Source of the DNA: Psychrobacillus antarcticus
Lineage (GTDB): Bacteria > Bacillota > Bacilli > Bacillales_A > Planococcaceae
DNA length: 64,000 nt
Direction: 5' to 3'
Assembly: GCF_029533155.1 (NCBI RefSeq)
Contig: NZ_JAIZDB010000015.1
Location: 1-64,000 of the forward strand
Part shown: in pieces, positions 21,655 through 31,524 of the stretch
How the letters are laid out: every line of letters starts with the position of its first letter
Numbering within the stretch: the stretch's first letter is position 1
Program-made: the position numbers and the translations under genes
The notes under the pieces: generated by a model
What the model saw: only the letters and a program-made list of their open reading frames with translations
Databases searched by the model: none
Told to the model about the DNA's origin: nothing

Positions 21655-24405
21655 TTACTTAACAACCTCTGCGCAACGTGCACATAAAGTTGGGTGTGCT
21701 TCATTTGTTCCAACTGTTTCGGAAATTGTCCAGCAACGCTCACATTTTTCACCATCTGCTTTTTCTACTACAACTGAAGCACATTCTAATGCCAAGCTAT
21801 TTGCAGGCGCTTCAGATTGAGCACCACCTAATTCAAACTTAGAAACGATGAATAACTGAGCGAAGTCAATCGCATCCGTATCAAACAATGTTTTATAATC
21901 ATCATTTACATATAATGCTACTTTTGCTTCTAATGATTTACCGATCGTTTTTGCATTACGTGCTTCTTCCAATGCTTTTAATACATCGTCACGTATTTCC
22001 ATAATTTTAGCCCATTTAGTTGCTAACTCTTTGAATTCTGGATAATCTACTGCTTCTGGCATATCCGTTAATTGTACACTTTCCGCCGTTTCATGCTCTA
22101 AATAAGCCCAAAGCTCATCTGTTGTATGAGGTAAAATAGGTGTTACTAATTTTAGTAGCGCTAATAATGTATCGTACATAACTGTTTGCATAGCACGACG
22201 ATCTGGGTGATCCTCCCCGTAAATATAAACTACATCTTTTGCAATATCTAAGTAAAATGAACTTAATTCACTTGATACAAAGTTATTCACCGTATGGTAT
22301 ACACTTGCAAAATCATAGCGATCATATGCAGCTCTTACAGTAGTAATTACTTCTTGAAGCTTCATATACATAAATTGATCTACTTCACGAAGATCTTTAA
22401 ATTCCACACGATTATTAACAGGGTGGAAATCGCTAATATTACCATGTAAGAATCGGAATGTATTACGGATTTTACGATAAACTTCGGATACTTGTTTGAA
22501 GATTGCATCAGAAACACGTACATCCGCAGTATAATCAACAGAAGCTACCCATAAACGTACAATGTCTGCTCCTAACTGATTCATCACTTTAGAAGGAACA
22601 ATTACGTTCCCTAATGATTTACTCATTTTACGGCCATTTCCATCCAATGTGAAACCGTGGCTTAACAAACCTTTATAAGGAGCGTGGCCATGCATAGCAG
22701 TACTTGTGATTAATGAAGAGTTAAACCAACCACGATACTGATCCGACCCCTCTAGGTATAGGTCAGCTGGGAACACTAAATCATCACGTTCTTCAAGAAC
22801 ACCATGATGAGATGAGCCCGAGTCAAACCAAACATCCATAATATCTGTTTCTTTCGTAAAGATACCGTTCGGGCTTCCACTATGTGTATACCCTTCTGGT
22901 AGTAATTCCTTCGCTTCTCTTTCAAACCAAACATTAGAACCGTGCTCACGGAATAATTTAGAAACATGTGAAATAGTCTCTTCTGTCAGAATAGGTTCTC
23001 CATCTTCCCCATAAAACACTGGAATCGGAACTCCCCATACGCGTTGACGAGAAATACACCAGTCTCCACGGTCACGAATCATGTTAAATAAACGCGTCTC
23101 CCCCCATGCAGGAGTGAACTTCGTATCTCGAACTGCTTGAAGTAATTCATCTCTAAATGCTTCAATGGAAGCAAACCATTGTGCAGTTGCACGATAAATA
23201 ACTGGTTTTTTCGTACGCCAGTCGTGTGGATATGAATGTGTAAAGAATGTAAGTTTTTCAAGAGCACCTGCAGCCTCTAACGCTTCAGTAATTGCTTTGT
23301 TCGCTGTGTCATAGAATAACCCTTCAAACCCAGGTGCTTCATCTGTCATTACACCGCGGTCATCAACTGGACAAAGAACCTCTAATCCGTAAGCTTTCCC
23401 TACGTAAAAGTCATCTTCCCCGTGACCAGGAGCTGTATGAACACATCCAGTACCAGATTCAGTAGTAACATGATCTCCTAAAATGATTAAAGAATCACGA
23501 TCATATAATGGATGTTTTGCAACTAAGCGGTCCATTTCCTTCCCTAGTAGTGTCCGTTCCACTGTATATTCTTCCCAGCCTAATTCCTCCACAACAGATT
23601 TTACTAAATCTAGTGCAACAACAAAATTAGAACCGTTCGTTTTGACAACTGCATACTCCACTTTAGGGTCTAATGCAATAGCTAGGTTTGCAGGAATTGT
23701 CCATGGTGTAGTAGTCCAAATGATAAATTTTGTTCCTTCTTCAAGGACACCTTTACCTTCCGTCACTTCAAAGCTTACATAAATAGATGGTGATTTTTTA
23801 TCTTGGTATTCAATTTCAGCTTCTGCTAATGCAGATTCACTTGATGGTGACCAGTAAACAGGCTTTAATCCTTTATAAATATATCCTTTTTTAGCCATTG
23901 AACCGAATACTTCAATTTGACGTGATTCAAACTCAGGAGTCAATGTAACATACGGATTTTCCCAATCTCCACGAACACCTAAACGTTTGAATTGAGAGCG
24001 TTGATTGTCGATTTGTTGATAGGCATATTCTTCACAAAGCTTTCTAAACTCTGCTAAAGACATTTCTTTACGTTTTACACCTTTATTCGTTAGCGCTTGC
24101 TCGATTGGAAGACCATGCGTATCCCAGCCTGGAACATAAGGGGCATGGTAACCTGTCATAGATTTGTGGCGGACAATCATATCTTTTAATACTTTATTTA
24201 ATGCGTGGCCCATATGAAGATCGCCGTTCGCATAGGGGGGTCCATCATGCAATACAAAAAATGGTTGACCTTTTGTATGGTCTTGTACTTTTTTATAAAT
24301 ATCCTGCTCTGCCCATTTTGCTTGAATGTCTAATTCCTTCACCGGTAAGTTTCCACGCATTGGGAAATCAGTTTTTGGCATTAATAATGTGTCTTTGTAT
24401 TCCAT
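21655..24405 (-). CDS. ileS: Isoleucyl-tRNA synthetase
   Basis: 916 residues, class I synthetase close in length to the B. subtilis enzyme. HIGH motif [16 protein letters not shown] near residue 55, KMSKS in [10 protein letters not shown], and the editing (CP1) domain between. The C-terminal zinc finger shows CERCW...CARC. The anticodon-binding domain precedes it. Start ATG 24405 behind AGGAGG. Expression is controlled by the T-box leader upstream. Confidence 0.98.
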   Translation of the reverse strand: MEYKDTLLMPKTDFPMRGNLPVKELDIQAKWAEQDIYKKVQDHTKGQPFFVLHDGPPYANGDLHMGHALNKVLKDMIVRHKSMTGYHAPYVPGWDTHGLPIEQALTNKGVKRKEMSLAEFRKLCEEYAYQQIDNQRSQFKRLGVRGDWENPYVTLTPEFESRQIEVFGSMAKKGYIYKGLKPVYWSPSSESALAEAEIEYQDKKSPSIYVSFEVTEGKGVLEEGTKFIIWTTTPWTIPANLAIALDPKVEYAVVKTNGSNFVVALDLVKSVVEELGWEEYTVERTLLGKEMDRLVAKHPLYDRDSLIILGDHVTTESGTGCVHTAPGHGEDDFYVGKAYGLEVLCPVDDRGVMTDEAPGFEGLFYDTANKAITEALEAAGALEKLTFFTHSYPHDWRTKKPVIYRATAQWFASIEAFRDELLQAVRDTKFTPAWGETRLFNMIRDRGDWCISRQRVWGVPIPVFYGEDGEPILTEETISHVSKLFREHGSNVWFEREAKELLPEGYTHSGSPNGIFTKETDIMDVWFDSGSSHHGVLEERDDLVFPADLYLEGSDQYRGWFNSSLITSTAMHGHAPYKGLLSHGFTLDGNGRKMSKSLGNVIVPSKVMNQLGADIVRLWVASVDYTADVRVSDAIFKQVSEVYRKIRNTFRFLHGNISDFHPVNNRVEFKDLREVDQFMYMKLQEVITTVRAAYDRYDFASVYHTVNNFVSSELSSFYLDIAKDVVYIYGEDHPDRRAMQTVMYDTLLALLKLVTPILPHTTDELWAYLEHETAESVQLTDMPEAVDYPEFKELATKWAKIMEIRDDVLKALEEARNAKTIGKSLEAKVALYVNDDYKTLFDTDAIDFAQLFIVSKFELGGAQSEAPANSLALECASVVVEKADGEKCERCWTISETVGTNEAHPTLCARCAEVVK

Positions 24406-24462
24406 CTTATTACCTCCTAATTAATAAAAGCACGAGTACTTACTTTAAAAGTAGTACCGAAA

Positions 24463-24720
24463 ACAAAAAAACTCCACATCCCAAAAAGGGACGAGGAGTT
24501 ATGCTCGCGGTACCACCCTACTTGCGATTTGACTTAAAAATCGCCGCTTAGAATGCCATAACGGGGCACAAACCGAAGACACTTACTAAAAAGTTCAGTG
24601 CCCTTGCTCCAAAGTGATATTCTAAATAAGTTTCTTTTCCTGAGCTCTCACCATCCTCAAGTCGCTATGTCGAAAACAAATTTAGACGTCTTTTTCTACG
24701 CATACTATATGATATGAAAT
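24463..24720 (-). ncRNA. T-box leader riboswitch of ileS (isoleucine)
   Basis: The minus strand has the T-box core AGGGTGGTACCGCGAG at 24504-24519. An ATC (Ile) codon at 24616-24618 sits in a purine/pyrimidine context typical of a specifier loop. The terminator AACTCC...GGAGTT with a U-tract lies at 24463-24500. Uncharged tRNA-Ile would pair with the specifier and the T-box, and allow readthrough into ileS. Confidence 0.93.
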
Positions 24721-24721
24721 T

Positions 24722-24750
24722 ATTATAGGTAAAGTATGACGATGAGTCAA
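24722..24750 (-). promoter_or_regulatory. Sigma-A promoter of ileS
   Basis: TTGACT (24745-24750), exactly 17 nt, TATAAT (24722-24727) on the minus strand, just upstream of the T-box leader. Confidence 0.85.
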
Positions 24751-24756
24751 GAAATG

Positions 24757-25266
24757 TTAATCTTCCGTCACAGATATACGATCAACGGCTTCCGTATCCA
24801 CATCATATTGCATTAAATGATTCCAGTCATCTGTGTTGATCAAGTCTAGTTGAGCCTCGACTAACATTTTAAAACGATTTCGGAAAACTTTAGATTGTTT
24901 TTTCAAATCCTCAATTTCCATCGCAATTCTTCTAGCTTTCGTAAGAGCTTCATTGACAATGCGATCAGCATTTTTCTCTGCCTCTTTCACAATCAGTTTC
25001 GCTTCTTTTTGTGAATTGCGACGGACTTCTTCCGCTGCTTCTTGCGCTACAACAATGGACTTATGTAGTGTCTCTTCAAGCGAAGTAAAATGACCAACCT
25101 TTTCGCTTGAAGTTTTTAGGTTCGTTTCTAATTCCTTTTTTTCTTTCATCAAAATTTCAAGGTCTTTCATAATTTGATCAAGGAATTCATTTACTTCATC
25201 TTCATTGTATCCTCTAAATCCTTTACCAAATTCCTTATTATGTATATCAAGTGGTGTCAGTGGCAT
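24757..25266 (-). CDS. divIVA: Septum site-determining protein DivIVA
   Basis: 169 residues from ATG 25266. The N-terminal lipid-binding domain begins MPLTPLDIHNKEF and contains FRGYNEDEVNEFLD. The rest is long coiled coil (about 30-150). It binds negatively curved membrane at septa and poles, recruiting MinJ/MinD and sporulation factors. An in-frame start 57 nt upstream lacks a good ribosome site. A TATAAT at 25309-25314 may be its -10. Confidence 0.95.
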   Translation of the reverse strand: MPLTPLDIHNKEFGKGFRGYNEDEVNEFLDQIMKDLEILMKEKKELETNLKTSSEKVGHFTSLEETLHKSIVVAQEAAEEVRRNSQKEAKLIVKEAEKNADRIVNEALTKARRIAMEIEDLKKQSKVFRNRFKMLVEAQLDLINTDDWNHLMQYDVDTEAVDRISVTED

Positions 25267-25363
25267 TTTAACATCTCCTCTACTTACTATTCTTGCATTC
25301 TTTCTACCATTATACATTTTCAAGGAGGTGAAAACATCTAAATTTGAAATATTCTTATAAAAA

Positions 25364-26158
25364 TCAGCTTTTTAGTTCTAACCTACCAATTTGTAATCGA
25401 ATTTTTTCTTTTTTTGTTCTTCCTTCAATCATTATTAATTTTACTCTACCATGCCCTCTTATAGAAAGTAAATCAAGCTCTTGTAACTCAAGGGATACCT
25501 GATCTTTTTCAGACCAGTTCACTTTGACTTTCCCACTATGAATGAGGGATGCTGATTTTTGACGAGATATATTAAAAACCGAGGCAATTACTGTATCCAA
25601 TCGGAGGGAACTAACCGTTAAAGTCTCGGTTATCCATTCCTCCTGTTGCTCAAAATAATTGATGGAATCTTCAATTTCGTCTATCTGAACTTTCACTTTC
25701 CCAATAGATGTGAAATTTGCTCGAACATAATCTAATACCTCTAAAGCAACAACGAATTGAATGGCACCTTCTTGTACGCGTATATCACCAAATTTACTAC
25801 GATCAATTCCTAGTGACATCATTGAACCAAGAACATCCTTGTGCTTTAACGTTACAAATTTATTGGGATAATGAACTTCTACTACTCTCATAGAGAAATC
25901 GTTAGTCGATGCAATATAATAAGACGGAAACAGTAGTACTCTTTTCCTTTCAGCATCCTCCAGTGCACCTTCAGCGCTAGAACCAATATCTGCATATTGG
26001 CGACGAATGGAGTCTACGATAAATTGCTGTCTTGGATCTAGAAAGTCCGTCAACTTAGGAGCATATCGATCCTCTACTTCACGCATCATACTCACAACCT
26101 GCTCGATAAAAGGCTGTTCTTCTTTTCTAAAATGTTGCAATACATTTTCCATGGTCAT
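25364..26158 (-). CDS. ylmH: YlmH, S4-domain RNA-binding protein
   Basis: 264 residues. The N-terminal part contains FLDPRQQFIVDSI, and the C-terminal S4 domain (about 185-245) shows LRLDTVIASVFNISRQKSASLI. It is the usual neighbour of divIVA in Firmicutes; recent work links YlmH to rescue of stalled ribosomes. Start ATG 26158 with AAGGGA; a Met two codons in is possible. Confidence 0.9.
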   Translation of the reverse strand: MTMENVLQHFRKEEQPFIEQVVSMMREVEDRYAPKLTDFLDPRQQFIVDSIRRQYADIGSSAEGALEDAERKRVLLFPSYYIASTNDFSMRVVEVHYPNKFVTLKHKDVLGSMMSLGIDRSKFGDIRVQEGAIQFVVALEVLDYVRANFTSIGKVKVQIDEIEDSINYFEQQEEWITETLTVSSLRLDTVIASVFNISRQKSASLIHSGKVKVNWSEKDQVSLELQELDLLSIRGHGRVKLIMIEGRTKKEKIRLQIGRLELKS

Positions 26159-26176
26159 ATTTCCCTTTCAACTATA

Positions 26177-26202
26177 GTAAAAAACCCCACGGAAGTGAGG
26201 TT
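26177..26202 (-). terminator. Weak terminator between ylmG and ylmH
   Basis: On the minus strand AACCTCAC-TTCC-GTGGGGTT is followed by TTTT, with one G-U pair; it overlaps the ylmG stop. It could lower expression of ylmH relative to sepF-ylmG. Confidence 0.55.
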
Positions 26203-26464
26203 AGGTAACTATATTAGCTAAATAATATATACCTTTCATTGCTAGGTTTAATACAAAAATTGCTACGATAGGTGAGATGTCAATCATACCTAGTGGAGGA
26301 ATAATCTTTCTAAACGGTTCTAAGTATGGTTCACATATTCTTCCTAAAAACTTTCCGAAACCCGATTGTTGAATGCTCGGTACCCATGACATTAAAATAT
26401 ATGCTATTAATGCATATGTATAGATTTGAACACCCCAACTTATTAAATATAAAACTAATCCCAT
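26201..26464 (-). CDS. ylmG: YggT family membrane protein YlmG
   Basis: 87 residues with two membrane segments flanking the conserved loop [20 protein letters not shown]. YggT proteins lie beside sepF across Firmicutes, cyanobacteria and chloroplast lineages and are linked to division. The biochemical role is unknown. Confidence 0.92.
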   Translation of the reverse strand: MGLVLYLISWGVQIYTYALIAYILMSWVPSIQQSGFGKFLGRICEPYLEPFRKIIPPLGMIDISPIVAIFVLNLAMKGIYYLANIVT

Positions 26465-26487
26465 AAGTTATTAATTCCACTCCTCTG

Positions 26488-26967
26488 TTAATCTAGGTCG
26501 TTATAGTAATAATCCGATATTGCGCCATCTACTTCTACAGAATCTGGTGCACAAAGGAATATATCCGTACCTATTCTTTGTATGTCTCCACCTAAAGCGT
26601 ACACTGTTCCACTTAAAAAGTCGATTATTCGAATTCCCTGCTCCTTATCAATACGTTGCAGATTTACGATTACTGCTTTTTTACTTTTTAAGTGTTCAGA
26701 TATATCCTGTGCTTCTGCATACACACGTGGCTCTATCAATATTACTTTTGATGACTTTTGTACGTTTTGAATACTTACAAGATTAGGAGTAATCGCTTCT
26801 TTAGGAATCGTATTGAATTTACGTTCTTTTGGTGCGGATTTTCCAGTTTGCTGTTTTATATTATTATCAACAGGTTTTTGATGCTGGGATCTTAATTGCT
26901 GCGCTTCTGATGCTTCTTCCTCTTCATCCAAGTAGAAGAAATTTTTCATCCAGTTTTTCATGCTCAT
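26488..26967 (-). CDS. sepF: Cell division protein SepF
   Basis: 159 residues. An N-terminal amphipathic membrane anchor ([18 protein letters not shown]) is followed by a variable Q-rich linker, then the SepF core (about 75-155) with [13 protein letters not shown] and [17 protein letters not shown]. It forms rings that bundle FtsZ and tethers it to the membrane. The ATG overlaps the ylmE stop (ATGA). Confidence 0.95.
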   Translation of the reverse strand: MSMKNWMKNFFYLDEEEEASEAQQLRSQHQKPVDNNIKQQTGKSAPKERKFNTIPKEAITPNLVSIQNVQKSSKVILIEPRVYAEAQDISEHLKSKKAVIVNLQRIDKEQGIRIIDFLSGTVYALGGDIQRIGTDIFLCAPDSVEVDGAISDYYYNDLD

Positions 26968-27665
26968 ACAATTCCCTCCCTCTCTTTTCCAACTAATGCT
27001 GTTCCGATTCTTATAAAAGTAGCACCTTCTTCAATTGCGATTTCATAATCCCCAGACATTCCCATGGAAAGTTCTGTGCAAGGTGTATTGGCTATTTTTT
27101 TAGCTGCAATTTTAATTTGCAGTTGTTTTAACCTTTGGAATACATCACGTATGATGGAGTCATCTTCCGTATTCGGAGCCATTGTCATCAAACCAATAAT
27201 GCGAATGCGTTCATGGTTTTTGAGTTGATCTATAAATGCTTCTACTTCAGCAAAAGGCAATCCATGTTTTGACTCTTCTTGCGAGACATTTACTTGTACA
27301 AAACAATCTTTTGTGGAAGTAGCCCTTTTCTCAATCTCATCTGCTAAACTCATCCGGTCCAACGAATGTAGGAAGTTTATATTATTAATAACTGATTTAA
27401 CTTTTCTTGTTTGTAAAGTACCTATGTAATGCCACCTGACATCATTAGAAATGTTAGAAATGGCATCTAACTTTTTCTGTAAACCCTCAGGTCTATTTTC
27501 TCCTAAGTGCAGAACACCATTGTCCATTACCTCATTAGTTCGATCAACCGAAACTTCTTTTGTTACAGCTATTAAAGTAACATCTTTTACCTTTCGATTA
27601 GAACGGTCGCTAGCATTTTGCATACGTTGTTTTATTTGTTCTAAATTTTGTTGTACGTTTGTCAT
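26964..27665 (-). CDS. ylmE: YggS/YlmE family PLP homeostasis protein
   Basis: 233 residues from ATG 27665; a TTG 12 nt upstream is the alternative. Alanine-racemase-like barrel with the PLP lysine in LIAVTKEVS, plus [10 protein letters not shown] and [13 protein letters not shown]. The family carries pyridoxal phosphate and tunes amino-acid pools; no enzyme activity is established. Co-transcribed with sepF. Confidence 0.92.
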   Translation of the reverse strand: MTNVQQNLEQIKQRMQNASDRSNRKVKDVTLIAVTKEVSVDRTNEVMDNGVLHLGENRPEGLQKKLDAISNISNDVRWHYIGTLQTRKVKSVINNINFLHSLDRMSLADEIEKRATSTKDCFVQVNVSQEESKHGLPFAEVEAFIDQLKNHERIRIIGLMTMAPNTEDDSIIRDVFQRLKQLQIKIAAKKIANTPCTELSMGMSGDYEIAIEEGATFIRIGTALVGKEREGIV

Positions 27666-27701
27666 TCGAAACCCCAACTTTTCATCTAATGTTTTATGTT
27701 T

Positions 27702-27730
27702 ATTGTATCAATGAAAAGCCGTTTTATCAA
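27702..27730 (-). promoter_or_regulatory. Sigma-A promoter of ylmE-sepF
   Basis: TTGATA (27725-27730), 17-nt spacer, TACAAT (27702-27707) on the minus strand, 37 nt before the ylmE start. Confidence 0.75.
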
Positions 27731-27747
27731 TGATGAACATTGTAAAT

Positions 27748-27981
27748 CTATATTTTCGATACAATTATAACGTCTTTTCCAATTATTGCTATATTTTGTA
27801 CTGCTATTTTCTTCGTGTCTCTTTTTTTATTAAAAAAAGTTGGATATGCGCCATTTTCCTCCACTAGAAATGAAATAATAAAGCCAGTGTCCTTATCAAT
27901 TTCGGCATCGACAATATAACCTAGTAATTGGCCACTTTTCGCTTCTATTACTTCTTTTTGCTGTGCATCTGAAAATTTCAT
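27748..27981 (-). CDS. ylmC: YlmC/YmxH family PRC-barrel protein
   Basis: 77 residues of beta-rich PRC-barrel type: KSGQLLGYIVDAEIDKDTG, then a strand-rich end. These small proteins are linked to sporulation in Bacillus and Clostridium; the mechanism is unknown. It lies downstream of sigG after a terminator. The laccase-like ylmD that follows in B. subtilis is missing here. Confidence 0.85.
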   Translation of the reverse strand: MKFSDAQQKEVIEAKSGQLLGYIVDAEIDKDTGFIISFLVEENGAYPTFFNKKRDTKKIAVQNIAIIGKDVIIVSKI

Positions 27982-28017
27982 TCTTTGCCCCCTTTATACA
28001 TTATATGAATGAAAATG

Positions 28018-28056
28018 AAAAAAACGCTCTTTTCTAGAAAGAAAAAAGCGTTTTAG
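28018..28056 (-). terminator. Intrinsic terminator after sigG
   Basis: AAAACGCT / AGCGTTTT arms around an AT-rich interior, followed by T residues on the minus strand, 14 nt after the sigG stop. Confidence 0.8.
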
Positions 28057-28069
28057 CTAATTGATACCC

Positions 28070-28849
28070 TTATAAATTTAATTGACTTTGAATGCTCGAT
28101 AAAGCACTTTTCTCTAATCGTGAAATCTGAGCCTGTGATAATCCTAAGTCCATTGCTATTTCTGTTTGTGTAGCTCCATAGTAAATTCTTTTTGTTAATA
28201 TTTTCTTTTGTCTTGTATCTAGCTTCTGAAAACTTTCTTTCACAGTAAAATAAGTGACCCATTGATCTTCGGATACATCATTATCGCATAATTGGTCCAT
28301 CATATAAATAGCGTCGCCACCATCACTGAATATTGGCTCTTGCAAAGATACTGGATCTTGAATGGCATCTAAAGCAATTAATATATCCTCTACCGGAATA
28401 TCCAGTTCTTTCGACAAATCCTCCAAGGTTGGCTCTTGTAAATGCTCGTTTATAAACTGTTCCTTTGCTTTCATAGCTTTATATGCAATATCTCTTAACG
28501 ATCTTGATACTCTTACTGAATGGTGATCACGTAAATGTCTTTTTATTTCTCCAATTATCATAGGAACTGCATACGTAGAAAAACGGACGTTATGCTTTAG
28601 ATCGAAATTCTCAATAGACTTGATGAGTCCAATGCAACCAACTTGAAACAAATCATCTGCTTGTTCTCCTCGGTACGCAAACCTTTGAACTAGGCTTAAT
28701 ACTAACCTTAAATTACACATTACTAGCTCATCTTTAACAGAGTCTTCACCAGCTTGTAATCGAATAAATAATGCTTTCATTTCTTCATGCTTAAGTAAAG
28801 GAAGCTTAGATGTATCAATGCCGCATAATTCAACTTTTGTTCTCGTCAT
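28070..28849 (-). CDS. sigG: Forespore sigma factor SigG
   Basis: 259 residues. The N-terminal motif KVELCGIDTSKLPLLK is a SigG hallmark. Region 2 contains DDLFQVGCIGLIKSIENFDL and FSTYAVPMIIGEIKRHLRDH. Region 4 ends in TQTEIAMDLGLSQAQISRLEK. It directs late forespore transcription. ATG 28849, with GGAGG 7 nt upstream; the first two bases of that site lie in a hairpin (28860-28895). Confidence 0.97.
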   Translation of the reverse strand: MTRTKVELCGIDTSKLPLLKHEEMKALFIRLQAGEDSVKDELVMCNLRLVLSLVQRFAYRGEQADDLFQVGCIGLIKSIENFDLKHNVRFSTYAVPMIIGEIKRHLRDHHSVRVSRSLRDIAYKAMKAKEQFINEHLQEPTLEDLSKELDIPVEDILIALDAIQDPVSLQEPIFSDGGDAIYMMDQLCDNDVSEDQWVTYFTVKESFQKLDTRQKKILTKRIYYGATQTEIAMDLGLSQAQISRLEKSALSSIQSQLNL

Positions 28850-28859
28850 AGATCTTCCT

Positions 28860-28895
28860 CCGGACTTTTTAATTGTTCTAAGTCAGTTTGTCCGG
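28860..28895 (-). promoter_or_regulatory. Hairpin over the sigG ribosome site and candidate sigma-F -10
   Basis: CCGGAC (28890-28895) can pair with GTCCGG (28860-28865). The 3' arm includes the first two G of the GGAGG that serves sigG. The sequence GGACAAACT at 28885-28893 fits the sigma-F -10 pattern GGnnAnAnT and overlaps the 5' arm. A transcript starting there would lack the 5' arm, so only readthrough mRNA from sigE could fold it. A GAATA 14 nt upstream is a weak -35. Confidence 0.55.
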
Positions 28896-28938
28896 TATAT
28901 AAAAGATTATTCTAAAACGTTCTATCCAATTTCACCCA

Positions 28939-29646
28939 TTAGGCAATTGGTTCGTTTAACAGCTCCTTTAAATCTAAAATGATTTTCTTTTCTAAACGAG
29001 ATATATATGATTGCGAAATACCTAAATGATCGGCTACTTCTTTTTGAGTCATTTCTTCTTTACCATTTAAACCAAATCGACATTGCATAATATACTTCTC
29101 TCTATTTCCCAGTAAATTTATTGCTTCAAATACATGTTGGCGCTCTAGTTTCTTCTCCACATCCTCAATGATTAAATCCTCACTAGTACCTAAAATATCT
29201 GAAAGTAACAGTTCATTCCCGTCGGAATCAGAATTTAAAGGTTCATCAAAAGAAACTTCTGATTTCATACGATTAGTCTTTCTTAAATGCATTAATATTT
29301 CATTTTCTATACATCTAGAAGCATAAGTTGCAAGCTTGATACCTTTTTCGAGATTAAACGTCTCTACAGCCTTTATAAGACCGATAGAACCTATACTGAT
29401 AAGATCTTCTATATTCGTATTTGTCTGATCAAATCTTCTCGCAATATAAACAACTAGTCTTAAGTTTCTTTCAATTAATACATCTCTAGCGTGGTCGTCG
29501 CCGTCCGCAAATGCTAGTAGCATTTCTCTCTCTTCGTCTCTAGATAACGGCTTAGGTAATGATTCATTGCCACCAATATAATGTACACTTTTTCGCCTAA
29601 AAGAAAGTACCCAGTAGTAAATTTTACGTAACCATTTCATCAGCAT
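28939..29646 (-). CDS. sigE: Mother-cell sigma factor SigE (pro-sigma-E)
   Basis: 235 residues. The N-terminal pro-sequence is hydrophobic ([13 protein letters not shown]), then [13 protein letters not shown]. Region 2 contains [22 protein letters not shown], and region 4 has [22 protein letters not shown]. It is activated by SpoIIGA cleavage. The ATG overlaps the spoIIGA stop by 1 nt (TAATG), coupling protease and substrate. Confidence 0.97.
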   Translation of the reverse strand: MLMKWLRKIYYWVLSFRRKSVHYIGGNESLPKPLSRDEEREMLLAFADGDDHARDVLIERNLRLVVYIARRFDQTNTNIEDLISIGSIGLIKAVETFNLEKGIKLATYASRCIENEILMHLRKTNRMKSEVSFDEPLNSDSDGNELLLSDILGTSEDLIIEDVEKKLERQHVFEAINLLGNREKYIMQCRFGLNGKEEMTQKEVADHLGISQSYISRLEKKIILDLKELLNEPIA

Positions 29647-30488
29647 TACCCTACACTCCTTTTCTTCAAATGAAAATATGAGGAACTATGCAATATCCCA
29701 TCTGCCTCATGTGGAAACTTTTCTTTCGCTTTTGTCATAACAATATATCCTTTAGGTAAAGTCTGACTGTCAACTAACCATTGATCATACTTAATACCAA
29801 CAACCCATGTTTTATGCTTCTGAATCGTTGCAATTGGGATTAAACGTAATTTACTTGCATATTCTTTAGGAATCTTGTCTAATCCGGTCCTTCCATCAAA
29901 CTCCCAATCACTAATTGCTGTAAAGAGCGCTTGTGGCAATATTTCTTTTAACATTTCTGCTGCCACAAAGTGGACAGGATCATTGGAAAGTGGTTCCGTA
30001 CACACATTACCTGAGTCTATGAAAAGTGTCAGTTCTTTTGAAACGCCAAACAACGTAACCTCAGATGGATATAGGAGCTCCCTTTCTACATGTGCGATAT
30101 TCAGATGAAGTACATGTTTGGCTAAAAAATATAAACCACCAGTAGCAATCAAAGCAAAGTTGATAATCATAAACCAATTACTACTATAGTTATACAAAGG
30201 TGCAATTGCAGTAAGTAAACCACCAGCAAAAACACTTGCCAATAACGTTAATATAATTGCTTTAACAATCTGTGAGCGTTTTTTCCAAAAAGCGATAGCA
30301 ATCATTACAAAAAAAGATAAAAATATTGTACTCAAAGAATGAGAGAAAACAACTGTGATTACTCCAGCAGTTAGAGCAGATAGAAATAAATACTTTTTCT
30401 CATTTTCAATCCATCCTATTTTATTGGCAAATGCTAAAACGGTATAATTGAAAAAAGTATTTGTTACAATCATTACTTCCGCATACAT
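29646..30488 (-). CDS. spoIIGA: Sporulation sigma-E processing protease SpoIIGA
   Basis: 280 residues, somewhat shorter than the B. subtilis protein (about 309). Five predicted membrane segments in 1-130, then a retroviral-like aspartic protease domain with the active-site IDSGN at 157-161. It cleaves pro-sigma-E in the mother cell after a forespore signal. ATG 30488 behind GGAGGG. Confidence 0.95.
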   Translation of the reverse strand: MYAEVMIVTNTFFNYTVLAFANKIGWIENEKKYLFLSALTAGVITVVFSHSLSTIFLSFFVMIAIAFWKKRSQIVKAIILTLLASVFAGGLLTAIAPLYNYSSNWFMIINFALIATGGLYFLAKHVLHLNIAHVERELLYPSEVTLFGVSKELTLFIDSGNVCTEPLSNDPVHFVAAEMLKEILPQALFTAISDWEFDGRTGLDKIPKEYASKLRLIPIATIQKHKTWVVGIKYDQWLVDSQTLPKGYIVMTKAKEKFPHEADGILHSSSYFHLKKRSVG

Positions 30489-30536
30489 AGTTTCCCTCCT
30501 TTTGACTAAAGCTTAGCATCTAAAGTGTAAGAAATT

Positions 30537-30575
30537 TGTCAAAATAACGTTCCAAAATGTTCTTTTTTTACGACA
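30537..30575 (-). promoter_or_regulatory. Candidate Spo0A-controlled promoter region of spoIIGA
   Basis: On the minus strand TGTCGTA (30569-30575) and TTGACA (30537-30542) lie upstream of spoIIGA. TGTCGTA is one mismatch from the 0A box TGTCGAA, and TTGACA could be the -35. In B. subtilis spoIIG has 0A boxes and an unusually long -35/-10 spacing; here no clear -10 is seen. Confidence 0.35.
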
Positions 30576-30683
30576 TAATAATAATTTGGATTAATGGTGA
30601 TTTTAACAAATAGGTACGTAAAGGTTATTTCCTCTAACTATTTAATACATATTCGGGAAAAAAACGCCTTTTCTTTTAATATT

Positions 30684-30825
30684 TAAACCTGTTTTTATTG
30701 TTTTCGAAAGGCCTAGGACAGACTTATTGCTATATGATTACCGTTGGATTTTTTAAAGAGGTTGGTCGTGACTGACGTCACGACCAACCTCTTTTTTCAC
30801 GATAATTTTATGGCTTTTGACTGTC
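30684..30825 (+). repeat. Repeat block with long hairpin, copy 1
   Basis: A block shared with 46652-46797. The conserved core runs from CGAAAGGCC through GGACAGA to TTGCTATATGATTACCG. It ends in a 15-bp hairpin, AGAGGTTGGTCGTGA / TCACGACCAACCTCT (30757-30792), then TTTTTT, which reads as a + strand terminator. It could be a small RNA gene or a mobile-element remnant; neither is shown. Confidence 0.65.
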
Positions 30826-30988
30826 TGTCGCCCTCCTACAACTATAAAAAACAGGTTAGTTCATTTTTGGGTAACTAGAGATATGAAACTCTCCTATTCA
30901 TAATAGAAGCTCACGAAGATACAATTTCGTTCGCTCTTTCGCTTCTTTATTTAGGTAGCACTAACTATTTCTTTTTTTCCACTAGATA

Positions 30989-31128
30989 AGAGAAAATCTA
31001 CTTTCTTCCTCTTTCCTTATAGAATAGTATCCCTAATTAAAAAGACAATTTTATCCCTTCAATAACTTGGACTACTCTAATCATCTTAGCGAGAGGCTAT
31101 GCAATATCCCCTACTAGAGTACTACTCA
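30989..31128. repeat. AT-rich repeat block, copy 1
   Basis: Shares long matches with 50318-50452: AGAAAATCTACTTTCTTC, AGAATAGTATCCCTAA, ACTACTCTAATCATCT and GAGTACTAC. No ORF is visible. A hairpin CCCCTACT / AGTAGGGG lies at its end (31108-31136). Confidence 0.65.
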
Positions 31129-31231
31129 AGTAGGGGGCGAACTGTTTAGCTGACGCAATTATTAAGCTCCACAGGTACTTACGTATCCCCCGGCTAGTGA
31201 CGCAATTAATACGTGGTTAAAATTAGTGTTC

Positions 31232-31263
31232 AAAAAAAGAAAGAACAATTACTCTGTTCCTTT
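31232..31263 (-). terminator. Terminator of the 44-residue membrane protein gene
   Basis: On the minus strand AAGGAACA-gagtaat-TGTTCTTT is followed by CTTTTTTT, 12 nt after the stop of the small ORF. Confidence 0.7.
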
Positions 31264-31274
31264 TGGGTTATATT

Positions 31275-31409
31275 TTATCTTTTATTTCTTCTCTTTAATT
31301 GGATTAAAGTTATTAATACACCTAAATTTATTACTATTAGGATAGGAAACCCGAAGTAAAGAACATAAAGTATCCAGTTCAATGCATCCTTTTCAGAAAG
31401 TAATTCCAT
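31275..31409 (-). CDS. Small membrane protein, 44 residues, unknown
   Basis: An ORF from ATG 31409 with TTGAGGTG 8 nt upstream. The product begins MELLSEKDALNWIL, has one membrane segment (about 12-37, rich in I, L, V and F) and ends in the basic tail QLKRRNKR. Its own terminator follows at 31232-31263. It sits between ftsZ and spoIIGA, where B. subtilis has bpr and other genes. I recognise no family. Size, single helix and basic tail resemble small sporulation or division membrane peptides, but that is only an analogy. Confidence 0.6.
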   Translation of the reverse strand: MELLSEKDALNWILYVLYFGFPILIVINLGVLITLIQLKRRNKR

Positions 31410-31524
31410 TTTATTCACCTCAAGTAAGCGTATGAAGAAAACTATACTATGATGCTCATTACGACCAAAGTGTATATTAAAAGATTAGTATCAACCTTTA
31501 TCTTTAACATAGCCTAAATATAGG

